Source: an uncultured Nocardiopsis sp.
GTDB lineage: Bacteria > Actinomycetota > Actinomycetes > Streptosporangiales > Streptosporangiaceae
DNA length: 8,900 bases
Assembly: GCA_937957845.1 (NCBI GenBank)
Contig: CALGOD010000972.1
Span: 1-8,900 of the forward strand
Direction: 5' to 3'
Shown here: one piece after another, positions 1 to 4,759 of the stretch
How positions within the stretch are numbered: position 1 is the stretch's first letter
Layout of the letters: every line of letters begins with the position of its first letter
Made by a program: the position numbers and the translations under genes
The notes under the pieces: model-generated
Told to the model about the DNA's origin: nothing
Seen by the model: the letters and a program-made list of their open reading frames with translations, nothing else
Database searches by the model: none

Positions 1-55
1 CACCGACCTCAAGGAGTTCCAGCGGGTCGAGGTCGTGGTCAACCCGCACCACTAG
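1..55 (+). CDS. 3' end of an unidentified gene
   Basis: A reading frame open from base 2 ends at a TAG at 53-55. It encodes the last 17 residues of a protein, TDLKEFQRVEVVVNPHH. The reading is supported by a strong stem-loop that begins about 20 nt after the stop, as expected at the end of a transcription unit. The tail is too short to assign a family and I do not recognise it. The rest of the gene lies outside the window. Confidence 0.6.
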   Translation, partial: TDLKEFQRVEVVVNPHH

Positions 56-73
56 ACACATCCGCCCCGCAAG

Positions 74-121
74 GGCGAACACGGGGGTCGCACCGCCGGT
101 GCGGCCCTCGTCCGTTTCGCC
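74..121 (+). terminator. Long stem-loop, probable transcription terminator
   Basis: The core hairpin pairs 81-94 with 98-111 around a 3-nt GCC loop. It is a 14-bp stem, very GC-rich, with two G.U wobbles (84/108 and 88/104). After a small asymmetric bulge, an outer 6-bp stem pairs 74-79 (GGCGAA) with 116-121 (TTCGCC). A short T run (115-117) follows the core stem. It lies 20 nt after the TAG of the upstream gene and well before the next start at 235. Actinobacterial terminators often lack a long U tract, so termination is the most likely role. Confidence 0.75.
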
Positions 122-153
122 GGGGTCGTCGGGGATGTGCGCCTCCGAGGGGC

Positions 154-184
154 TGGACGGGTACCGCCGTCGGTCGCGTACCTT
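154..184 (+). promoter_or_regulatory. Possible promoter of the lytic transglycosylase gene
   Basis: TACCTT at 179-184 fits the actinobacterial -10 pattern TANNNT. TGGACG at 154-159 resembles a -35 element, but the 19-bp spacer is longer than ideal. Initiation near 191 would give a leader of about 44 nt carrying the GGGGAG ribosome binding site. The position between terminator 74-121 and the gene is right, but the elements are weak. Confidence 0.3.
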
Positions 185-234
185 GGTGAGGCCTTGAAGT
201 GGAATCGACGTTTTCTTGACGATCTGGGGAGCCT

Positions 235-1092
235 ATGGGGAAGCGGCGTGCAAAGCGTCGCGGTCGCGGTCCGGTGGTCGCGGTCTGTGTGACACTCGTG
301 CTCTGCCTGCTCGTGACGGGTGGTGTGGTCCTCCTGGTCGCCCGGGTGTCCAGCGCCTTCAACGACTGGTCGCCGAACGGGGTCTCCGGCATCGAGCCGC
401 CCGCGGGCACGATCCAGACGCCGCCGCACGACCAGCTCACCGGCCCGCCCGAGATCTCGGAGGTCACCCCGGCGGAGGAACGGCGACCCGCACAGGCGGG
501 CGCCGATGAGCAGCACTCCCCCGTCACCGCGGCCTCACGGCCCAGCGACGCGTGGCTGGATCAGGTCTCGGAGGCCACGGGCGTGCCCCGTCGTGCCTTG
601 GAGGGATACGCCGGCGCCCAGCTGGCCCTGGCACAGGAGCGACCCGACTGTGGGCTGTCCTGGCCGACGCTGGCCGGGATCGGATTCGTGGAGTCGCACC
701 ACGGCACCTTCGCCGGGGGAGAGGTCGGCCCCGACGGTGTCACGACGGTCGACATCATCGGCATCCCGCTCGACGGAACCAACCGGACCCAAGCCGTCCC
801 CGACACCGACGGCGGCCGTTACGACGGTGACCTGGAATGGGACCGGGCCATCGGCCCCATGCAGTTCATCCCCGAGACCTGGGAGATCTGGGGCGCCTCG
901 CTGTCCGGTGACGACCCCGACCCGCACAACATCGACGACGCCGCCCTCACGGCGGGTCGTTACCTGTGCGCGGAGGGGCGCGACCTGACGGTGGGCGCCG
1001 ATTGGGAGGCGGCGATCCTGTCGTACAACCGTTCCCGCACCTACGTCAACGACGTCCTGGCCTACGCGCACGCCTACGCCGACGCCTCCTGA
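235..1092 (+). CDS. Membrane-anchored lytic murein transglycosylase (SLT/MltB-like)
   Basis: This 285-residue protein probably cleaves the MurNAc-GlcNAc glycosidic bond of peptidoglycan on the outside of the membrane, forming 1,6-anhydro ends. Residues 1-11 are strongly basic (MGKRRAKRRGR) and a hydrophobic segment follows at about 13-36, which reads as a signal anchor or uncleaved signal peptide. Residues 45-105 are a Pro/Glu-rich linker. The catalytic domain runs from about 105 to the end. The GFVESHHG motif carries the likely catalytic Glu153. AIGPMQFIPETW at 206-217 and SYNRS at 263-267 are typical of lysozyme-fold transglycosylases. Cys139 and Cys245 could form a disulfide. The ATG at 235 is preceded by GGGGAG at 226-231, a rather close 3-nt spacing, and gives a proper basic n-region. 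It is flanked by stem-loops on both sides, so it is probably monocistronic. The family is well supported; the exact physiological role is not visible. Confidence 0.9.
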   Translation: MGKRRAKRRGRGPVVAVCVTLVLCLLVTGGVVLLVARVSSAFNDWSPNGVSGIEPPAGTIQTPPHDQLTGPPEISEVTPAEERRPAQAGADEQHSPVTAASRPSDAWLDQVSEATGVPRRALEGYAGAQLALAQERPDCGLSWPTLAGIGFVESHHGTFAGGEVGPDGVTTVDIIGIPLDGTNRTQAVPDTDGGRYDGDLEWDRAIGPMQFIPETWEIWGASLSGDDPDPHNIDDAALTAGRYLCAEGRDLTVGADWEAAILSYNRSRTYVNDVLAYAHAYADAS

Positions 1093-1105
1093 GAGAGCCG
1101 TCCCC

Positions 1106-1136
1106 GAGGGTCGGCGTCCTCGCGAGGGACGCCCTC
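1106..1136 (+). terminator. Stem-loop after the transglycosylase gene
   Basis: GGCGTCC at 1113-1119 pairs perfectly with GGACGCC at 1127-1133 around a 7-nt loop. An outer GAG/CTC pairing (1106-1108 with 1134-1136) is separated from it by a 4-nt bulge. It starts 13 nt after the TGA at 1090-1092. There is no U tract, which is common for terminators in such GC-rich genomes. Confidence 0.55.
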
Positions 1137-1197
1137 CCCGGCGCGCCATGCGAGACACGCCGGTGGGCGGGCGTCCGGTATGTCCGCCGTCGCCCGT

Positions 1198-1203
1198 TAG
1201 CCT
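1198..1203 (+). promoter_or_regulatory. Possible -10 element of glpD
   Basis: TAGCCT matches TANNNT. It lies 74 nt before the glpD start and after the stem-loop that closes the previous gene. Initiation would be near 1210, giving a leader of about 68 nt. The hexamer 17 bp upstream (1175-1180) does not resemble a -35 consensus, so this is tentative. Confidence 0.35.
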
Positions 1204-1266
1204 GGGGGCCTCTTCGATGGGCGCGGGCCATGGCGGGTATGCGCCTAGGAGTGCCCACATCGAGAC

Positions 1267-1274
1267 GGAGGAGA
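1267..1274 (+). promoter_or_regulatory. Strong Shine-Dalgarno that fixes the glpD start
   Basis: GGAGGAGA lies just upstream of the ATG at 1278, with the GGAGG core 6 nt from the start. It is the best ribosome binding site in the window. It supports 1278 rather than the several in-frame GTG/ATG codons farther upstream, which would extend into or toward the preceding gene. Confidence 0.85.
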
Positions 1275-1277
1275 CGG

Positions 1278-2999
1278 ATGGCTACCACCTGGTTGGGACC
1301 CCAAAGGCGCACCGAGGCGCTTGAGGCGATGACCGACAGGGAACTCGACGTTCTCGTGGTCGGAGGAGGCATCGTCGGGGCGGGGATCGCCCTGGACGCG
1401 GTCTCACGCGGACTGTCCACCGGGCTGGTCGAGGCGCGTGACTTCGCCTCGGGTACCTCCAGTCGTTCCAGCAAGCTCATCCACGGCGGACTGCGTTACC
1501 TGGAACAGTTCGACTTCGAGCTGGTCCGCGAGGCGCTCCAGGAACGCGGACTGCTGCTCACCACACTCGCCCCGCATCTGGTCCGCCCGGTGCCCTTCCT
1601 CTTCCCGTTCGCCCGTCACTGGGAGCGCGCCTACATCGGCGCGGGCGTCACCCTCTACGACGCCCTCGCCCTGTCCTCACGCAACAACCGGAGTCTGCCC
1701 ACACACCGCCACCTGAGCAGATCGGGGGCCCTACGCGTCTTCCCCGCGCTCAAGCGCAGTGCCCTGGCCGGCGCCATCCAGTACTGGGACTGCCAGGTCG
1801 ACGACGCCCGCTTCGTCATCAGTGTGCTGCGCACCGCGGCCGGGCTGGGCGCGCGCATCGCCTCCCGTACCCAGGCGGTCGGCTTCCTGCGTGAGGGCGA
1901 GCACGTCGTCGGCGCCACCGTCACGGACCTGGAGAGCGGCGAGGAACTGCGTATCCGCGCACGCCAGGTGGTCAACGCCGCGGGAGTGTGGACCGACGAC
2001 ATCCAGGAGATGGTCGGTGGGCGGGGTCAGATCCACGTCAGCGCCTCCAAGGGCATCCACCTCGTCGTGCCGCGCGACCGCATCCAGGCCTCCTCGGGGA
2101 TGATCCTGCGCACCGAGAAGAGCGTCCTGTTCGTCATCCCCTGGGGACGCCACTGGATCGTCGGCACCACCGACACCGCCTGGGACCTGGACAAGGAGAA
2201 CCCGGCCGCCAGCCGTGCCGACATCGACTACGTCCTGGACCATCTCAACCAGGTGTTGCGCACACCCCTGAGCAGGGACGACGTGGAGGGTGTGTACGCG
2301 GGGCTGCGTCCACTGCTCTCAGGGGAGTCGGAGGAGACCTCCAAGCTCTCCCGTGAGCACACCGTCGCCCACCCCGTGCCCGGACTGGTCCTCCTCGCCG
2401 GGGGCAAGTACACCACCTACCGTGTGATGGCCAAGGACGCGGTGGACGCGGTCGCGCACGGGCTGGGCAACGGCATCCCGTCCTCGGTCACCGACAAACT
2501 GCCCTTGGCGGGGGCCGACGGCTACTGGGCCCTGTACAACCAGCGGCACCGCCTGGCCCGGGACTCGGGGCTGCACGTCTCCCGTATCACCCACATGCTG
2601 CGCCGCTACGGCTCCCACATCCACGACCTGCTCGACCTGATCCGGGAACGTCCCGACCTCGGCAGACCGCTCGCGCACGCCGACGACTACCTGCGTGCCG
2701 AGGTCGTCTACGCGGCCGAGGCCGAGGGGGCCCGTCACCTGGAGGACGTGCTGTCCCGGCGCACCCGCATCTCCTTCGAGACCTGGGATCGGGGCATCGC
2801 CGCGGCCGACGAGGCGGCCGAGCTGCTCGCCGAGACCCTGGGATGGAGCGAGGAGCAGATCGCACGCGAGGTCGAGTACTACCGCAAGGGGATCGAGGCC
2901 GAGCGCGCCGCGCAGGAGCAGGACACCGACCAGGAGGCGGACGCCATCCAGCACGGTGCCCCCGAGATCGTCCCGGGAGCGAGCATCATGCGTCCGTGA
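1278..2999 (+). CDS. glpD: Aerobic glycerol-3-phosphate dehydrogenase (FAD-dependent)
   Basis: This 573-residue enzyme oxidises sn-glycerol 3-phosphate to dihydroxyacetone phosphate. It passes electrons through FAD to the quinone pool at the inner face of the membrane, in glycerol and lipid-glycerol catabolism. The dinucleotide-binding motif VVGGGIVGAG is at residues 27-36. The family signature SSRSSKLIHGGLRYLE is at 61-76, and GGKYTTYR is at 375-382 near the end of the FAD/substrate-binding region. A helical C-terminal domain follows from about 400, including the segment DDYLRAEVVYAA. Length matches actinobacterial GlpD proteins as I recall them (about 570). The start is set by the strong Shine-Dalgarno at 1267. 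No glpK or glpF is adjacent, and stem-loops on both sides suggest a single-gene unit. No GlpR-type operator was recognised. The assignment is secure. Confidence 0.97.
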   Translation: MATTWLGPQRRTEALEAMTDRELDVLVVGGGIVGAGIALDAVSRGLSTGLVEARDFASGTSSRSSKLIHGGLRYLEQFDFELVREALQERGLLLTTLAPHLVRPVPFLFPFARHWERAYIGAGVTLYDALALSSRNNRSLPTHRHLSRSGALRVFPALKRSALAGAIQYWDCQVDDARFVISVLRTAAGLGARIASRTQAVGFLREGEHVVGATVTDLESGEELRIRARQVVNAAGVWTDDIQEMVGGRGQIHVSASKGIHLVVPRDRIQASSGMILRTEKSVLFVIPWGRHWIVGTTDTAWDLDKENPAASRADIDYVLDHLNQVLRTPLSRDDVEGVYAGLRPLLSGESEETSKLSREHTVAHPVPGLVLLAGGKYTTYRVMAKDAVDAVAHGLGNGIPSSVTDKLPLAGADGYWALYNQRHRLARDSGLHVSRITHMLRRYGSHIHDLLDLIRERPDLGRPLAHADDYLRAEVVYAAEAEGARHLEDVLSRRTRISFETWDRGIAAADEAAELLAETLGWSEEQIAREVEYYRKGIEAERAAQEQDTDQEADAIQHGAPEIVPGASIMRP

Positions 3000-3000
3000 G

Positions 3001-3024
3001 GGGCCCGTACGGGGGTGGGCCCGT
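3001..3024 (+). terminator. Weak GC-rich stem-loop after glpD
   Basis: Two alternative short hairpins lie directly after the glpD stop. GGGCCC at 3001-3006 can pair with GGGCCC at 3017-3022, or ACGGG at 3009-3013 with CCCGT at 3020-3024. The stems are only 5-6 bp and there is no U tract. The position is right for a terminator, but a sequence this GC-rich forms such pairings by chance. Confidence 0.3.
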
Positions 3025-3112
3025 CCCCGGTTCCGGCCCACGCGCCGGTGACGGGGGCGCGCCCGGATCGGGGAGTGGGAGCGCACAGGGTACGAGCCCG
3101 CCGCACATGCCC

Positions 3113-3118
3113 TACGCT
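3113..3118 (+). promoter_or_regulatory. -10 element for a leaderless transcript of the 3127 gene
   Basis: TACGCT fits TANNNT and ends 8 nt before the ATG at 3127, so transcription would start at or within a base or two of the start codon. No Shine-Dalgarno precedes that ATG (GCTGGC is immediately upstream), which supports a leaderless mRNA. No clear -35 is visible. Confidence 0.5.
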
Positions 3119-3126
3119 CTGCTGGC

Positions 3127-4155
3127 ATGTGGCGATTCGGACGTAGATTCCGCAGGTCGGCGCGCGCCTCCGACACCGTGGCGCTCCTGGTCCCGGAGGT
3201 GCCGGACGTCGACCCGGTGCTACGAGCCGCCTGCGAGGCGGTGCGTGAGGGCGACGTCGACGCCGGCCTTCCCCTCCTGGTGGAGAGCCGGGAGGATCCC
3301 GAGGTCCGTGCGTTGAGGGTCGCGGGGCTGGGGCGGGCCGCCGCCGACCACCCCGAGGAGGTCGCCAGGCTCACCGAGCACGGCGCGGACCGGGCCGACG
3401 TCATGTTGTGGTCGGGGTACACGTTCTTGTCGCGGGCGTTGCACGGGCGCTCCCCGGCCTCCTCCGATGCCGAACGCAAGGCCGTCTCCGGCGCTCTGCA
3501 CGAGGCGAAGGAGACCTTGGAGGCCGCGGCCGCGCTACGTCGCGACGACGCGGTGCCCTGGGAGGGCCTGCAGACCGTCGCGCTCGGGCTGCGCGCCGAC
3601 AGGGAGGACGTGGACCGGATCTGGCACGAGACCACCGCCCGGGCACCCCACCTCTTCCCCGCCCACATGACCAGGGTCCGGGCGCTCGCCGCGGCCTCCG
3701 GGGAGACGATGGAGATGTTCGCCTTCGCCGGCTCGGTCGCCGACACCGCCCCCGCCGGCAGTCCGCTCCCCGCCGTGCTCGCGTTGGCGCACGCCGAGCA
3801 CCTGCGTAAGGAGCGCGCGCGGCTGAGGAGGGAGGGGAACATGGGCTACACCGTGGACATGGCCATGGGTCGTCTCCACGGTGAGGCCGTCCAGGAACTG
3901 TTCTCCTTCGCCCGCGACTGGGTCGCCGGGGCGGTCCCCCACCCACGGGAGAGGCAGGCGCACCACCTCTACGGCTGGGCCTTCCACCGGGCCGGGATGA
4001 CCGAGGCCGCGCGCTGGCACCTGGAGGCCGTGGGAACGGTCTCCTGCGAGCTGCCGTGGTCGCTCTTCGGTCACGCCCCGACCGAGCTCGCCCATGCCAT
4101 GGCCGACCTGGGTGTGGACCCCGGCCGGGCCCCCGACACCCCACCGTCCTTCTGA
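3127..4155 (+). CDS. Uncharacterised soluble helical-repeat protein
   Basis: This is a 342-residue protein that I cannot assign a function. It has a basic start (MWRFGRRFRRSARAS) but no hydrophobic segment long enough for a membrane helix or signal peptide, so it is probably cytoplasmic. It is rich in Ala, Leu, Glu and Arg and appears mostly helical. Segments such as 33-52 (a helix with EGDVDAGLPLL), 129-157 (ALRRDDAVPWEGL) and 281-300 (YGWAFHRAGMTEAARWHLE) resemble TPR-type units in which residues are tallied as helix pairs. Conserved-looking landmarks are LWSGYTFLSRAL (94-105), PHLFPAHM (174-181) and EMFAFA (196-201). From memory, this layout resembles actinobacterial proteins annotated DUF4034 or 'tetratricopeptide-like', but I hold that loosely. 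The ATG at 3127 is preferred because a -10 element sits at leaderless distance. It is a coding frame with strong third-position G/C bias throughout. Confidence 0.8.
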   Translation: MWRFGRRFRRSARASDTVALLVPEVPDVDPVLRAACEAVREGDVDAGLPLLVESREDPEVRALRVAGLGRAAADHPEEVARLTEHGADRADVMLWSGYTFLSRALHGRSPASSDAERKAVSGALHEAKETLEAAAALRRDDAVPWEGLQTVALGLRADREDVDRIWHETTARAPHLFPAHMTRVRALAAASGETMEMFAFAGSVADTAPAGSPLPAVLALAHAEHLRKERARLRREGNMGYTVDMAMGRLHGEAVQELFSFARDWVAGAVPHPRERQAHHLYGWAFHRAGMTEAARWHLEAVGTVSCELPWSLFGHAPTELAHAMADLGVDPGRAPDTPPSF

Positions 4156-4188
4156 GGAACCGACGGATCCTTGAGTATCCGTGCTCAG
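4152..4188 (+). terminator. Stem-loop overlapping the end of the 3127 gene
   Basis: ACGGAT at 4163-4168 pairs perfectly with ATCCGT at 4177-4182 around an 8-nt loop. CTGAG at 4152-4156, which includes the stop codon, can pair with CTCAG at 4184-4188 as an outer stem with an asymmetric bulge. No U tract follows. It may be a weak terminator between the 3127 gene and the membrane protein gene. Confidence 0.3.
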
Positions 4189-4221
4189 GCGCGTACGGCG
4201 CGTGGTCGGAATGCTCGTGTC

Positions 4222-4665
4222 ATGAGCCACGTGTCCCACGCCCCCGTGTCCCGACCGTTCCTCCCCGCCTCGGCCGCGGCCCTCGCCGCCGTCCTCCTCG
4301 CCCACCTGGTCGGGTGGGGGATCGGCCGGTACCTCCTCCTGTCCGCCCCGGTCCCCGACGCCGACATCGGTGCCGGGATGGCGCTGATCCTGCTGCCGAT
4401 GCCCCTGGCCGCCGTGCTCGCCTGGCCCATGGCGCTGCTCACACGGCTGCCCCGGCCGGGCGTGACCGCCCTGATCGCCGCGCCCCCGCACCTGGTCGTG
4501 TCCGGAGCCGTGTACCTGCTGTGGATCGAGGTCGAGGACCACACCGTCCCCGGCACGTTACCGGCGGTCGCGGGGTCGGTGTGGGCCTTGGCCGTCGCCG
4601 AGGCGCTCGTTCTGGCGTCCGTGCTGACCCTCGCCGCGTGGACCGTCCGACGTCGCGACAGCTGA
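4222..4665 (+). CDS. Small four-helix membrane protein, function unknown
   Basis: This 147-residue hydrophobic protein is not one I recognise. Predicted membrane helices, by eye, are at about 14-37, 50-74, 81-102 and 113-141. A basic tail (TVRRRDS) would favour a cytoplasmic C terminus. The short loop between helices 1 and 2 (SAPVPDADIG) and the IEVEDHTVPG stretch after helix 3 are the only polar parts of note. I chose ATG 4222. The in-frame TTG at 4171 lies in the loop of a stem-loop and would add 17 residues of Arg-rich, unconserved-looking sequence. No Shine-Dalgarno is present. AATGCT at 4210-4215 could be a -10 placed for leaderless transcription, though its first base departs from TANNNT. 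Leu113 is encoded by TTA (4558-4560), the only TTA codon I noticed in the window's genes. Confidence 0.7.
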   Translation: MSHVSHAPVSRPFLPASAAALAAVLLAHLVGWGIGRYLLLSAPVPDADIGAGMALILLPMPLAAVLAWPMALLTRLPRPGVTALIAAPPHLVVSGAVYLLWIEVEDHTVPGTLPAVAGSVWALAVAEALVLASVLTLAAWTVRRRDS

Positions 4666-4683
4666 CGACCGCTGACGGCCGTC

Positions 4684-4717
4684 TTCCCGTCGGGAGCCGG
4701 ACCCCTCACGACGGGGA
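4684..4717 (+). terminator. Stem-loop between the membrane protein gene and hen1
   Basis: CCCGTCG at 4686-4692 pairs perfectly with CGACGGG at 4709-4715. The stem extends outward by a T.G wobble (4685/4716) and a T-A pair (4684/4717), giving 9 bp around a 16-nt loop. It lies 18 nt after the upstream stop and abuts the dyad at 4718-4743. No U tract follows. It probably ends or attenuates read-through into hen1, but a role in hen1 control is also possible. Confidence 0.4.
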
Positions 4718-4743
4718 AAACACCTGGCCGTGCCTAGGTGTTT
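4718..4743. promoter_or_regulatory. Perfect 8-bp inverted repeat upstream of hen1, candidate operator
   Basis: AAACACCT at 4718-4725 and AGGTGTTT at 4736-4743 are exact reverse complements separated by 10 nt (arm centres 18 bp apart). The arms are AT-richer than their surroundings. The dyad covers the -35/spacer area of the predicted hen1 promoter and ends 16 nt before the hen1 start. The geometry suits a dimeric regulator bound to one face of the helix. No regulator gene lies nearby to assign to it, so the function is inferred. Confidence 0.5.
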
Positions 4744-4753
4744 CGGACACAAT
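4725..4753 (+). promoter_or_regulatory. Predicted promoter of the hen1-pnkp operon
   Basis: CACAAT at 4748-4753 matches TANNNT except for its first base. TGGCCG at 4725-4730 is a loose -35 with a 17-bp spacer. The -10 ends 6 nt before the GTG at 4760, so initiation would fall on the start codon and yield a leaderless mRNA. No Shine-Dalgarno precedes the GTG, which agrees with this. Confidence 0.45.
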
Positions 4754-4759
4754 GCACAG

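Noticed and set aside
39..527. Minus-strand open frame covering 39-527
   Set aside because: It crosses the terminator hairpin and promoter region and the Arg/Pro-rich product looks non-coding; the + strand transglycosylase explains the region.
966..1277. Upstream extension of glpD to an in-frame GTG at 966
   Set aside because: It would overlap the end of the transglycosylase gene by over 120 bp and add 104 Arg-rich residues unlike any GlpD. A strong Shine-Dalgarno marks ATG 1278.
2319..3842. 507-codon minus-strand open frame
   Set aside because: It runs antisense across glpD, an intergenic region and the 3127 gene, is Arg/Ser/Gly low-complexity, and is the usual antisense shadow of GC-rich coding sequence.
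4171..4221. TTG at 4171 as the membrane protein start
   Set aside because: The codon sits in the loop of the 4163-4182 stem-loop, lacks a ribosome binding site, and adds a 17-residue Arg-rich leader.
4674..4683. GACGGCCGTC palindrome after the membrane protein gene
   Set aside because: A 10-nt GC palindrome without a loop is expected often by chance in 70% GC DNA and cannot form a stable hairpin.
4730..4759. GTG at 4730 as the hen1 start
   Set aside because: It lies within the dyad and predicted promoter, adds residues (MPRCFGHNAQ) not expected for Hen1, and the family N terminus begins exactly at GTG 4760.
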